A DNA stretch of 64,000 bases from Chamaelirium japonicum (GCA_947650365.1 OX393553.1:35776353-35840352); one strand, 5' to 3'. Counted from the first letter of the stretch, positions 46,208 to 58,740 are shown. Notes: generated from the letters alone by a model not told the origin. Made by a program: numbers and translations.

Positions 46208-47989
46208 ACAACTGAGTTCATCAGGAGCCAATCCCACCCAAATTTTTGCCATCCGACTGACCCGTACGGCACATCGGGTCTGCCACATCATCTAATGAGG
46301 GCAGCAAAGTGTAGCATATGACGACGTGGCAGACCCCGATTGGCCTGTAAGCAAGTGCAGCAAATCAATCAGGTTGCAAACTAAAATGCTCTCCCCCACC
46401 TCCCTAGTATGTCCCCAAGTGTGTCCCCGTATATGTTCAAATAGCATATTCCGTAAGTGGGAGGACACACATCAACGAGTGAATCAAAGGAGATCCCTGA
46501 GTATCATGAAAAAGTTAAGAGTATCATGAGAATAGTAATTAAGATATTGTGGCTAACTTCCAAAACAGGTGAGGATGCATTTTTTAATTAGCTTAGATTT
46601 GCTTCAAGATTCCGTTTCCTTCGGAAGAAAAATTAATGGATGCCATTAATTATGGGCAACAAAATTTGGCTATTAATATTAGCTCCTTAAAAAAAATTTC
46701 GTTTTACGTTAAGGATATGTAAAATTTGAACTTTACGTTAAGCCCTTGGTATGTAGTTGAACTTTGGCTAACGCGATCTCCTTCTCCTGTGCATATATAA
46801 TAATAAAAAAATTTAAACAATAATTTTACCCGTATTGAACCCTTACGAACCTTCCTGCATGGCATCGGACTTACTCGGTCGGCAACAAGACGGCCATAAT
46901 CCAAACCCGAGCCACCCGGGCTATCCCGCGCGGTCACATGGCTAGCTATAGCCCCACCACCGCATGCATGGACTCTATGGCCGGAGTTCGTCTCGGACTA
47001 CGGAGTTCGCCAACGTGAAATCGACGAATCTCGACACGAACTGACGGTCTCCGGTGGTTCTCCTTCGTGTTATCTCCGCATTGACGGCGCATGAGAGGTC
47101 GACCGGTGTCCGAGTACGGCACGAGAGCGGTGCAACCCCCCCCCCCCCCCCACCCCCCCCAAGCTCGCTTCTCTACGAATTCCACTTTGGACATTTACGT
47201 GATAAATTCAAATGTCAATTTATTTGTAGTTGGACTTTGGCTAACACAAGCCCCTTCTTTCACGCACATGTAATACCTAAAATTTTTAAATGATAATTTT
47301 ACCCCTACGGATAAAATGTAACGATCGTAGCAAAAGAGTAATAATCGTTGAAGAGCAAAAATCTGTTAGTTTTGGCTAATGTGGGCTTCTTCTGCCACAC
47401 AGATGTACATGTAATAACAAATTTTTTAGCTGACAATTTTAGCCATACGTAAAAAGTGTAGCAATCTTAGCAAAAAAGTAACAATTGGTAAAAGGTAACA
47501 ATCTATTAGCAAAGAGTAACAATTTGATATGGTAAAATATATTAATTGTCGACTGATTGTAGCGGTATTTTTGTTCATCTGGCCACAATATATATATATA
47601 TATATATATATATGATTATCTTTGTGACAAAAAATGTATTTAGCTATGTGAAACCAAGTCGATTCTATCTCGCATTTAAAGAGTAACAATTAGGTAAAAA
47701 AGAGTAACTATTTGGTCGGTTGACAGAATATTTTTTTTTTTGATGAAAATATACAGAAAAAAATTATTTTATGGTTTTAAATAGACTTCCTGGAGTGATT
47801 TCAATTGATTTTCATGCAAAAAATGGTATGTTCTAAGTTGATGGTAGGAAATGTAAATTTAATGAACTTCGGCTGGACGCAATTATCATTTTTTTCTATT
47901 TGGTTTTGCAGGATTTTGGGAGGGAACTATTACAATACATAACTTATAGGAGGGCATATTGCAAGTTTATACCTTTGTCAGGGAGTTAT
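46208..47989. repeat. Non-coding DNA with a diverged threefold repeat
   Basis: At about 46750-46830, 47228-47320 and 47364-47470 a module recurs: (GA/GT)TTTTGGCTAA or ACTTTGGCTAACNC, then CC(C)CTTCT, then ATAATTTTA(C/G)CC-type sequence; the last two also share GTAGCAA and AGTAACAAT phrases. A C run lies at 47137-47158 and a TA run at 47587-47613. No gene is recognised; one open frame across the C run is not supported. Confidence 0.6.
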
Positions 47990-48445
47990 TACTAAGTCCC
48001 TCAAAAAATATGGAAAAGTTTATTCATACCCCAAAAATCTGCAATTACCCCCCATCTACCATTCGTTTGTTAATAACTTTTTCAGAGTTTTTAAATACCT
48101 ATTATACCCTTATCTTGTACCCCACATACCAACTTAAAACCCCTCTACAAATGGAGAAAGAAGAGAAGTCAGCACCCTTGGCGGATGTATTTAAGAGTGG
48201 GGTGTGTTCAAGAGGATGTATAATTAGGGTATATTCAAGAGGGGGGTGTTTAATTTGGGTATAGTCAAGGTGGGATGGGCCATTTAACTGGGGTGTATTC
48301 AAGATGAGGTACCAATGTAAGGGTATTTTGGGGATAGAAAATGGGGTATGATAAAAGAAAACGGGCCGGCTATGTTCAAGTTTGTTGAAAATGGAGGCTA
48401 ATTACAGATTTTTGGGGTCTGAATAAAATTTCCCAAAAATATTTG
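47990..48445. mobile_element. Foldback element, about 450 bp
   Basis: Inverted arms: TTTATTCATACCCCAAAAAT with CTGCAATTACC on the left and their near-complement (ATTACAGATTTTTGGGGTC) on the right. The core has five or six imperfect repeats of a GGGTGTATTCAAGA phrase. No target duplication was fixed. Confidence 0.65.
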
Positions 48446-48597
48446 CTCCGTTCATGATTTTTAAATTTATTACCTTGTTAGACTGCAGTAGAGTATATTG
48501 GTCTGAAGCCTAAAGGATGCAATTTGTCTATATTTGACTGGGTAGTGATTGGTGAACCGATTCAATATATCCTTAATTGATAAAATACTAATTAAAT

Positions 48598-49195
48598 TCT
48601 CTCGCCGGTCGCTTGCTCGCCTGTCGCCACAGATAAAATTTGATCATCGCCTGCCGCACGCTCGCTCGCTCGCTCACTCGACAGTTGCTTGCTAGCTTGC
48701 TTGGCCGATTGGCACAAACAAAATTCGTCACTTGCTCTCTTGCGCACGCGTGTTCGCCCATCGTCTGTCACCTGTTTGTTCGCCCGCCCACCGCTTGCTC
48801 GCTCACTCGACAGTTCGTCTTTCACCTGCTGCTCGCTTGCTCGCCCAACGTTAGATTGCTCGCTCGTAGTTGCCCGTTGCTCGCTCGCGTGCCCGTCACC
48901 TTCTTGCTCGCTCAGCCACCATTTGTTCGCCCATTCGTCGACTACTCACTCACTCGGCCACCACTTGTTCACTTGTTCATTGCTTGATCGTCCGTCGCTC
49001 ATCGCTCGTTCGTTCGCTCGTCTGCTCGCTCGATTGTACGCCACTCACTCGAACGCCGCTCGCTGTCACCCATTGCTCTCTGTCGGTCATCGCTCATTCA
49101 TTCGCTCGTCTGCTTGCTCAATCGCACACTGCTCACTCGCTCGTCGCCCCCCATTTGCTCGCTCGCCCATCGCTCATCGCCCATCGCTCACAATG
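48598..49195. repeat. Degenerate GCTCGCTC-type low-complexity tract
   Basis: About 600 bases made almost wholly of CGCTCGCTCGC, CGTCGCT, CGCCCATCGCTC and CACTCGACAGTT-type words, with no fixed period. The word CACTCGACAGTT occurs twice, about 128 bases apart. Long open frames exist on both strands because stops are rare in this composition; none has features of a protein. Confidence 0.8.
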
Positions 49196-50432
49196 GGCTT
49201 TGGTCCGGTTCAGAATTTTTTGACTAGACGTGGTTTGGTTCAGGTTGGGTCAAGGTATAATCCTGACCGAGTCAAGGTCTGGATCTAATTGAGTCAGATC
49301 GGGTATAGATTTAATTTAAGTGAAAAGGGTGTGCCCTCAATAGAATTATATGGTAGTAATCGGTTGAAAGAGTTTATTTAATAAATATTGGGGTGGCTCT
49401 ATCGAGGGATAAATATGAGAGTATACGTATTCCCCTTATCTTCTTCCTCACAAAGAGTACGTGCGATGGAGGCGAGGGTGTCGAAACCCTAGTGGCTCAG
49501 GGGGGGCGACGCTCTGGCCTTGGCCATCGGCCAGGGTGGTCGGCCGACCTCCCTACACCACTAGCAAGGACGACGCAGGCTGGGGTCGCCGAAAGGGGGC
49601 CGTGGTGGCTAAGGGATCGACATGGGGGTGATCGGGGTGTCCGGCAGGTCGTGGGGGAGGTGTGGTGTCATACCCCATATTTTTTGGTCATAACGTACAA
49701 AAAAAAAAAAAAAAACCAAGGTGCGAGGTGGGGAAGGTTTTTTATTTTTTTGAGAAAGCTTCATTCACTCTACCTTGCTCGTACCAACCAGCGACCCGCG
49801 GTTTTGCTTGGAGCTTGCATGGAAGAGCTGCTTGTCCTTAAAAGGGGCTACCACAAGGACTGATTGTACTGAAACACCCAGTTACCCGGTGTTGGTCTTG
49901 TCCTCATAAGGGAAGCAGAGGCGAAAGGGTGGAGAGTGAAGAAATCACATAGCTCAAGTCCAGTCTGCTCAACGGATGTCAACCTGCTCATTAATTTCTA
50001 TTTATTCTTGATTTTACTTTGGTTATAAGGGAGGGCCTTGAGCAGATCGAGGCCTTCCTAATATGGTAGCATCAGAGCAGATTGACTACTAAGAAGACAA
50101 AGAAAAACTAAATAATCTTATTCCAATTACAAAAGTTAACTCATCATTACAGTCCTTTTAAACAAAAGCAACGAACCGAGCTCTCCACGCCTAACTGAAG
50201 AGGATCGAATCCTAAAATTTCTAGCCATAATCCTCTAAGCTATTACCTGCAAATATTAGACCTCGAGAGGACTAACACGGAGAAAAGAATTCTAGGTCAG
50301 TGCGAGAACTAGCATGCGAGTTACGAGAACGATCTAGGCATTATAACAAGATGAGATAAATATATTTAAATATTTAGATACAATCTAGTGGTTCTACTAT
50401 GAAGCAAATTATACATAAGAACAAACACAATG
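49196..50432. other. Unassigned DNA with retroelement-like traces
   Basis: Bases 49196-49320 carry GGTTCAGGTTGGGTC-type words like the hAT-like family. Bases 49420-49700 are GC-rich and open on the plus strand without a recognised protein. At about 50061-50077 ATGGTAGCATCAGAGCA resembles a tRNA-Met primer-binding site, so the DNA to its left may be a worn LTR; its limits were not found. Confidence 0.35.
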
Positions 50433-51054
50433 TGTGACGACCAAGAGCCAAGAGCCATGACACTCTGAGGCTGGGATGCCAAGATGGATGAGGTGAGGTG
50501 TACAAGGCCATGAGTTAGCCCCACATCGCCTGGAGAGAAGGAGATCCTGAGCTACTTATATAATTTCCCCTCCCAAATATAGAAGAAGCGTTTTAAAACC
50601 ATACACCGTTACGGAATTCGTAAGAATTTCGTAGTTAAGCGTGCTCTGGCGAGAGTAGTACTAGGATGGGTGACCATCATGGGAAGTTCTCGTGCGGGCA
50701 TAGGCAAAGCGGATAATATCTTGTGTGTTTGGGGCGGATGTTACAAAATGGTATCAGAGCCGGTTCTCCTCGGGATGGGGGGTCTAACCCTACACGAGGA
50801 CGTGTAGCCCTAAGGGGGGTGGATTGTGACGACCAAGAGCCAAGACACCTGAGGCTAGTATGCCAAGATGGATGAGGTGAGGTGAGGTGTACAAGGCCAT
50901 GAGTTAGCCCCACATCGCCTGGAGAGAAGGAGATGTTGAGCTACTTATATAATTTTTCCTCCCAAATATAGAAGACGCGTTTTCAAACCGTGCACCGTTA
51001 CGGAAAAATTTCATTGTTAAGCGTGCTCTGGCAAGAGTAGTACTAGGATGGGTG

Positions 51055-52041
51055 CATGGGCGGATCCATGAGTTGGCTCGGCCGGGCTATAGCCCGGCCG
51101 AGTTTTGAGAAAGCTCTTGTAACCCCAGCTCAGTACAGCCCTCCTCCGCTCACAGCCAGTCAGGCCCAGTCCACAGCCCACCGAAAAAAAAAGGGTTATT
51201 TTGACTTTGCCCCAAAAATTTTGCCTTTAATTAGACTTTACACCCCATATTTCATTAATTAGACTTTACCCCCCAAAACTAACTGTTTCGTCAGCTCACC
51301 CCCAAAAACTTTATTTCTTTTCCGTAAGCCCACCCTTTCTCTAATTCTCTTAGATGGTGGGCTGACGGAACAGTTAGTTTTGGGGGTAAAGTCTAATTAA
51401 TGAAAATATGGGGGATAAAGTCTAATTCAAGGTAGAATTTGGGGGACAAAGTCAAAATAACCAAAAAGAAAAAGAAAAAACACACAGTAGCGGTGGTGCC
51501 CCTTGTCTTTTTGTCGAGAGGCCACATCAAAAATCCTTAACGAATCTCTCTCTCTCTCTCTCGCTCGCTCTCTCTCTTTGTGTGTGTGTGTGTGGTGGCA
51601 AAGAGGAGGCGCAACAGATGTGGAGGCCGGACCACCAAAGCGAGGAGGGGCAGCCGACGACGACTTGGTGGACTTGGTGCCTAGTGGTGTTGCTCGACGG
51701 CGTCAGTGCTGCTCGGAGAGAATCCCCAAGTAAAATGGAAGTTTTTGTATGAAACCTTCGGCAACTCATCATTTTAATTGCTAAATTAGGGGAAACAGAA
51801 AGTGAACACATGAAGGAATAATTAAAGGAATCCATTTTTTCAAATACAATTATGCATAACATTTTATTGCCTTAAGATCTTTCGAGCCTAATATCTCATT
51901 AACTTATTATACTCATATCGTTGATGTTCACTTAAAAAATTTTGCGCAGTATTTTTTTACTGTATATAGTAAATACTTCATTGTTAAAAAAATTAGTTTA
52001 GTTTCAGCCCAGTCCAAAAAAAATTTCTACCTACGCCCCTG
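51055..52041. mobile_element. hAT-type element inserted in the Cassandra LTR, 987 bp
   Basis: Its 8-bp target duplication GATGGGTG is perfect (51047-51054 and 52042-52049) and falls in the 5S C-box region of LTR 2; LTR 1 shows the empty site. Ends are CATGGGCGGATCC and, reverse complemented, CAGGGGCGTAGG, like Tip100-type hAT elements. It contains a foldback at 51194-51462 and a short CT/GT microsatellite (51546-51594). There is no transposase. Confidence 0.9.
51194..51462. mobile_element. Foldback nested in the hAT element
   Basis: Inverted arms of about 110 bases: GGTTATTTTGACTTTG on the left and CAAAGTCAAAATAACC on the right, with GTCTAATTAATGAAA and GTTAGTTTTGGGGGT-type phrases matching inward. 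This gives a third level of nesting: foldback in hAT in Cassandra. Confidence 0.8.
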
Positions 52042-52122
52042 GATGGGTGTCCACCCTGGGAAGTTCTCGTGCGGGCACAAGCAAAGCGGATAATATCTTG
52101 TGTGTTTGGGGCGGATATTACA

Positions 52123-52714
52123 CAATGTATATAAGATATGGAGCTAGTATATCAAATCTTACTAAGGACTACAACTACCACAATTTGTATTAAGTGATCT
52201 ATTGTACTATGTCTAGTAACTATTGTTTATATGTTCCATACTTTAATCGGCAATTCCCTCATGTTGCATCCCATTCCACTTCATGAGAGAACTCATTTCT
52301 AGTTTATGTCTTGTTAGGTGAATTTCCTCATGAGGCGTCTCATACCACTTTTTGAAAAAAATCCCTTAGGTAGGTCATAAGTAGAAGAAAATGTGTAATT
52401 ACCAAGTTTTACTACTTATGAAACATCTTCCGAGCACTGACAACTAAGGAGTGCCAAACAACCCTAATGGTGGACATTGATCACACCATAGAGCAATGCT
52501 AAACTTGTTGCTTGCATAATATCGATATACACTCTATTTCATAGAATCAACCATGCTACCACCATTTGACTAAAGTAGGCTACTGTAGCAGATAAACCAA
52601 AATTCCATGTACAATAGCATATAAGATCCACCAGCCCTAGACACATTGATCATCACCAGTCATCAACTCTCCATCAGGTAAGATTTCATAGGTCATCACT
52701 CAAGTCAGGTAAGA
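52123..52714. other. Unassigned DNA between two LTR elements
   Basis: No gene and no clear repeat structure, except that the last part begins a 31-33 base tandem repeat (GGTAAGATTTCATAGGTCATC-type) whose second copy is split by the solo LTR and resumes at 63418. Confidence 0.5.
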
Positions 52715-55700
52715 TGTAACACCTGTGGTGTTAGATTTGAGAATAATAGAAATCCTTCATGGCTAGTTTCGTCTTTTTACAGCCAGATATTTTCTTTGGG
52801 CTTTTTCCAAATAAATGGATCGTAAACCTATGGGATGTTTTACGTTCACATTCTCCGTAACTTCGAGCATGTCACGATGGTGCGTTCCGTGCAACGATCA
52901 GGTGTATACGCAGCCAGTTTCCACAGCCCGGCAGATAAACCCTAAAAACGCGATAATTGGTCGATAGTTGTAGCCGTTTTGTTTTCCACAAAAGATCGGG
53001 TGATCAGATCGTAACAAAACAGGATACGTTAGATGAGGCTCTGAGAGAACCTTCCAATGAGCCTGAGTTAGGGTCGATGCGACACCCGGGTGAATAGTTA
53101 TTGCTATTTTAAGTTTTGGAGTCTTTCCTTCTTTTTGGGAGATCTAGAAGTCCGAAAATTATGTACTAAGCACTAACGTGTTCGCGTTGACGAGACCTTT
53201 CCAACGAATCCTCTCGGGTCCTATTCTGACTTCCGGTTTGATAGTTACGACTTATTATTCTTTTCAACCCGATTGATGGACGAATCGCACCCTGATTCCA
53301 ACCGAGCCCGGTTCAGGGCTCGGGACTGAGCCCGACCAGCCCTGGAGCCTGCCTCCCGGTCTCCTAGCATAGTTTAAGCTCTATTGACCTCCCTCCCCAG
53401 TGGTTTAAAATTCAAAATTCGGATGAGAATGATCGGGTAAGATTTTGGGATGATAAACCCATATCTTCCATACCTTTATCCCCTCCCCCTCATTAGGAAG
53501 GTCTTAACCGACCCTATCCCCCAGCCCTTCTTACCACAACCATAACAACATCCCCCCTTTATCTATGAACCAAGAGAGAGGGAGAGAAATAAAGAGAGAA
53601 CGAGAGGAAGAGAGAGAGAACGAGAGGGAGAGAGAGAGAACGGGAGAGAGAGAGAGAAAAAGACAGAGAAAGGGAAGGAGAAGAGATCGAGGAAGATCGG
53701 AGCACCCCACCAGCCCCTCGCCGGAGCACCGGCGAGCGCACCGACACCCCGCAGATCAGCCACCCTCTTCCTCCCATTCTCCTCCGTGACCCAACCCTGC
53801 GACCCCCTTCCTCCTCCCTTGCCGCGGCCCGCACGTGCGGACACCGCCGCTGCACCGAGCCCCTCCCCGGCGACCACCGACCTCCGACCAACCCCTTGTG
53901 AACCCCCCTCCGGCCGAGCTCTCGGGCTCCGACGGCCGCTCTGGCTGCCTCCCACCGCGCCTCCTCTGTGGGGGTGGTGCGGGAGAGGCCGGCCAAGCGC
54001 TCGCCGGCGCTCCAGGCCGCCCCTCCCGTTGGCCGTCGGCGCGCAGGAACCAGCCCGGCGCTGGTCTCGGTCTCGTGGAGAAGAAGGAGTTGGGGGGGGG
54101 GGGGGTAAATCAGTAATTTCCAGGTTAATTACTTAACCCCAGACCCGACCTATTTAACCCCAGACCCGACCCGACATTGCACTGTAGACCCGACCCGACC
54201 CAGCAGACCTGACCCGACCCACACAGTGAACCGGTCTGGTTCACCTGAACCAGACCCGTGAACCAGTCAATTTTGGTTCGACTGCCATTTCTCCGTCCGA
54301 ACTCGGAATTGGACGAAACTAGCGCCATTTCGACCGGCTCGGAAATTCCTACCTGTTGGATATAGTTTATCATAGTAATTATACTGTTTAATATCCTTTT
54401 TATCCTTAGACCTGATCTTATCGTGGTATCGTGGTTTGACCGTCGTTTTATCGTCCGAACTCGGATTCGGACGAAACCAATGGCATCATGCTCAGAACAT
54501 TGAGTCCTACCTATTAAACCTAGAAGATAACTCTAGAACCCCTTCTACCCTAGTAACCTAGCCATGTGACCGGTTTTATTGGTTCTAAGTGGTTCGACCC
54601 GAATCATCCGACCGAAGTTGGATTCCAGCGAAACTGGAACCAACGGATAGGGTTCTTCGAGCCCGATTCAATGATAGGTTTAGCTTCTAATTACTTAATT
54701 TACCTAGTGTTATTTAGGTTCGAGTTCTTCAGTCGCACAGATTTGCGTGCTATCGACTCAATGTTGGTCCCCTATCAAGGGTGCCCGACTATCCTTGGCA
54801 TAGAACCCTCATCGTAGATTCTTTTGTTTTAATTGATAGAGTTGTGATATAGATCTGTGTTTGTTATCAGACCATGATTATGGTGATTCAGCGGAGACGG
54901 ATCAGAGGCAACTAGCAGGAGTCTTGTGTGATCGACAGCCAGGTGACATCTACTACCCTTGCGTGGTCTTTAATAGTGGGAAATGAGAATGACTAAGGGT
55001 AGGTGTCCATGACACTGCATGCGGGTCCCGCCGGGCATCGTCGCATGTGGTCAAGTGGACCCCGCCTTGCATGCGGAGTCGCGAGTCCGGTGACGCATGC
55101 TTAAAATATTAATAAAATAATAATAATGATTGCTAGCTTTTGATTGTATGGACACCGTAATTAGGATTTCCTTAAATTAAACAATAAATTGAATAATTAA
55201 TAATTATCGGGGCCCACCCTCCTGAGAGTAGTATGGCAACCCTAGCACACGGGTCACTGGGATGAGTGTCTTACTTTATTGATTTATTATGTCGCATGGG
55301 TTGCGAGAGCAGTACGGGACCAGGGGTAATTTGTTGGAAATTATTAAGCATTAAATAGACTTTTTGTAACTTTAGTGTATATGTTAAAAGATGTTATATG
55401 AGAATCTACCTGGTTAGAGGGTAGGGACCCCGTGCGTGCAAGGGCCGTGAACCACCCTGCGCGTACAGCCGAAGTTAAGTAGGTTAGGGGTCACGGGCAA
55501 GGGTTGTGGTAAAACCAATAGGAGGTGCCCTCGAGTAGGGATTGGCCTAGCAACCCTGTCCCGGGGAGTTAAAGTCCCCATAGTAAAGCAAGTTGGGCGG
55601 TAGAGCTCCACCGTGAAAGACGGGAAACCCCTTATGATCATCTGGGTGACTAGTGCATGGTGTTGGTGGATGCACGGCGAGAGAGTTGGCCCTCTACATC

Positions 55701-56639
55701 GAAATAAAAGGCCATATAGTAATGCCCGATCGGGGGCAGGATGAACAAAATATCCGGGGTTCACATTTTGATAGTGTGTGTTTTATCTATATATGAATTT
55801 AGAATTGTGTGACTGTTTACATGATGACTTCGTGACTTTATATGAACGTCTTATTTAATTTGTTCTTTAATGCTGTAGAACATTGAATGGACTTTATGTT
55901 AGATAACCTAGTGACAGTAGGAATTGAATGTGAATATAGACTACTGATAGGTTTAGGTTTCATTCTACAAATTTTGATTCTACTAGAACTGATAGATCTT
56001 ATCTTAATTTATTAAGATTAGTTGTCTCATATTATTAAAGACTATTAGGATGTCACTAGCCATTAATTTGGCTAATCTCCAAATTTCCTATTGGGGGCTA
56101 CTCTTTCCCACGAGTAGGCTCAGTTGCAGGTCCGGAGGCTCAGGAGTAGCAGTAGGAGTCCAGAGGTGGAGTTAGAGTTGCAGTGTTTGTGGGGGGAAAT
56201 CTTCGTGCCGACCCGAATACTTTCGCAGCACCAGTCAATTGAAGGTTCGAGTCGAAGAGATCGTTACTCGATCTGTCGATTGGAGTTGCAGCTTTTGATA
56301 TGTAAACAGAGAGATGCAATCAGAGATAATGTTGACACAAGAGATGTGATCTCGGAGTTCAGCCGAAGCCTACGTCTCTGTGCTATAGGGAGCAACCCGA
56401 ATTCACTAACACCTGTATCGAAGTGATCTCGACAGGCCGAGTATCACTGAAGTCACCCTTCACCTCTTCAAAGAGAAGATGAAGATTAAAGAGAAGGGAA
56501 GGATGTGAAGTTGGAAATCCCAGAGCTCTGGTTTTAGAATTGAGAGTTCGATCCATTTACATTCGAAGGCTCTGCTATTTATAGGATTCTCTGGGAGGAA
56601 TTCCAGGGTAAATGGCGGTTTCTGCTGTCGTATCTTGGG

Positions 56640-56890
56640 ATCCTCCAGGTAAGGCTGGTGGGTCCCGCTGTTGTCTTCGGGGGCCCACCAGGCAGGGCCG
56701 GTGGGTCCCGCTGTTGTCTTCGGGGGCCCACCAGGCAGGGCCGGTGGGTCCCGCTGTAGTCCTCGGGGGCCCACCAGGCAGGGCCGATGGGTCCCTCTGT
56801 AGTCTTCGGGGGCGCACCAGGCAGGACCGGTGGGTCCCGCTGTAGTCTTCGGGGGCCCACCAGGCAGGGCCGGTGGGTCCCGCTGTTTGC
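56640..56890. repeat. 43-bp minisatellite within the LTR
   Basis: A unit around GGGGGCCCACCAGGCAGGGC repeats every 43 bases, five to six times here and one time fewer in the right LTR (62560-62750). The LTR length difference, 731 minus 688, is exactly one unit. The Pro/Gly-rich open frames on both strands come from it. Confidence 0.93.
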
Positions 56891-57029
56891 AGACTTCTTG
56901 CCAAAATTTGCACCCACACTTACCCCCTCCAAGTTAGCTAGAGATCATCTGGCTGGCTTGGATTCGTGGTGCAAAGCTAACGACCCCCTGTCACACACAC
57001 AGAGGAGCTTGCAAAATATTAGCATCAAA

Positions 57030-58740
57030 ATAGACCGATCGGTCAAAATTGACCGATCGGTCGAAGTGATCGGTCGAATTGATCGGTCAAGGTGATCGGT
57101 CGAATTGATCGGTCAAGGTGATCGGTCAAAAGTGATCGGTCACGGTGATCGGTCAAAAGTGATCGGTCACGGTGATCGGTCAAATTCAGCCGGTCAAGGT
57201 CGAAGTGATCGGTCAAAAAACATAGTTTTTTGGCCGATCCAGTAGGAATTCGACCGATCGGTCAAAAGTGATCGGTCGAAGTGATCGGTCAAAAGTGATC
57301 GGTCAAAAAGTGATCGGTCAAAAAGTGATCGGTCAAAAGTGATCGGTCACGGTGATCGGTCAAATTCAGCCGGTCAAGGTCGAAGTGATCGGTCAAAAAA
57401 CATAGTTTTTTGGCCGATCCAGTAGGAATTCGACTGATTGGTCAAAAGTGATCGGTCGAAGTGATCGGTCAAAAAGTGATCGATCACGGTAATCGGTCAA
57501 AAAGTGATCGGTCAAAAGTGATCGGTCAAAAGTGATCGGTCACGGTGATCGGTTAAATTCAGCCGGTCAAGGTCGAAGTGATCGGTCAAAAAATATCGTT
57601 TTTTGACAAATCTAGTAGGAATTCGACCGATCGGTCAAAAGTGATCGGTCGAAGTGATCGGTCAAAAGTGATCGGTCACGGTGATCGGTCAAAAAGTGAT
57701 CGGTCAAAAGTGATCGGTCAAATTCAGCCGGTCAAGGTCGAAGTGATCGGTCAAAAAACATAGTTTTTTGGCCGATCCAGTAGGAATTCGACCGATCGGT
57801 CAAAAGTGATCGGTCGAAGTGATCGGTCAAAAGTGATCGGTCACGGTGATCGGTCAAAAAATGATCGGTCAAAAGTGATCGGTCAAATTCAGCCGGTCAA
57901 GGTCGAAGTGATCGGTCAAAAAACATAGTTTTTTGGCCGATCCAGTAGGAATTCGACCGATCGATCAAAAGTGATCGGTCGAAGCGATCGGTCAAATTTG
58001 ATCGGTCAACGTGATCGGTCAAATTTGATCGGTCAAAGTGATCGGTCAAATTTGACCGATCAACGAAAGACCCTCTGCCAAGGTCGCGGATTAGATCTGA
58101 TGGATTAGATCGAAGAGGGGAGGATGGCCTCGACCCATGATTGTTGAAATTTTGAGGATGTTGGAATTGAAGGTTTGGTTAAAATTGAAGAGTGGTACAA
58201 GAAGCCAATCGGGTGTAGATCACCGTTCGGGAGAATTTCACCGATCGGGAGGTGGTCACTGATCGGGTGCAAATCGCCGATCGGGAGGATACTGATCGGG
58301 TGCAAATCGCCGATCAGGAGGAGGTCACTGATCGGGTGCAGATCGACGATCGGGAAGAGGTTGCTGATCGGGTGCAAATCGCCGATCATGAGCAGGTCGC
58401 TGATCGGGTGCAAATCGCCAATCATGTGCATTTCACCGATCGGGTGAAATTCACCGATCGGACAAAAACAACCGGTCAGGAATTGGTTGATCGGTCGAAA
58501 ACACACGTTTGGCTCCAGATCTTAGTGGGTTTTTGGCCGATCAGATGGAGGACAAAGGGGAAGAAAGGGGATCGAGGTTTGCTGATCGGTCGAATTTGAC
58601 CGATCGGGCAAATTCGACCGATCGGAGCCACCGATCGGGTGATTTTGCACTAAATCAAGAGAAAAACCCCTCCTACGACCGATCGCTGAAACCTTGACCG
58701 GTTGGTTTTGCCCGATCGGTCGCCGACAGCCGATCGGAGG
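57030..58740. repeat. GATCGGTCA repeat field inside the LARD-like element
   Basis: GATCGGTCAAAAGT-type words occur dozens of times. A higher-order block starting CAAATTCAGCCGGTCAAGGT, with a GGCCGATCCAGTAGGAATTC phrase inside, recurs at about 57181, 57361, 57554, 57719 and 57884 (spacing 180, 193, 165, 165). From about 58200 a different unit of about 28-30 bases (GATCGGGTGCAAATCGCC) takes over. No coding function is suggested. Confidence 0.93.

Larger units (their letters stand above)
50433..52122 (+). mobile_element. Cassandra TRIM retroelement
   Basis: A fossil non-coding LTR element. LTR 1 is 50433-50745, the internal part about 80 bp, and LTR 2 begins at 50825 and ends at 52122 once the 987-bp insertion is included. 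The 5-bp target duplication is CAATG (50428-50432, 52123-52127). The primer site after LTR 1 reads TGGTATCAGAGCCGG and a purine tract (AAGGGGGG) precedes LTR 2. Each LTR carries a 5S rRNA-derived segment with the A box (AGTTAAGCGTGCTC, about 50632) and C box (AGGATGGGTGACC, about 50663 in LTR 1), the defining trait of Cassandra. Structurally it is complete apart from the insertion. The two LTRs differ by several small changes, suggesting moderate age. Confidence 0.92.

Noticed and set aside
48689-49288. 199-codon and overlapping frames rich in Cys, Ser, Arg and Leu
   Set aside because: Stop-poor low-complexity GCTC DNA is open in several frames on both strands, with no domain.
50600-50700. 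5S rRNA gene
   Set aside because: The 5S-like segment lacks a normal 5S 5' half and lies inside LTRs with a tRNA-Met primer site and a CAATG duplication, so it is the 5S-derived part of Cassandra.
54125-54373. 82-codon minus-strand frame in the solo LTR
   Set aside because: It is made of GACCCGACCC-type repeat words within an LTR and has no coding support.
56460-56932. Pro/Gly/Trp-rich repeat protein
   Set aside because: It is the translation of the 43-bp minisatellite in an LTR and is repeated in the other LTR.
57030-58740. CRISPR array
   Set aside because: The repeats are short, variable and contiguous without unique spacers of constant length. The genome is a plant's and the field lies inside an LTR element.
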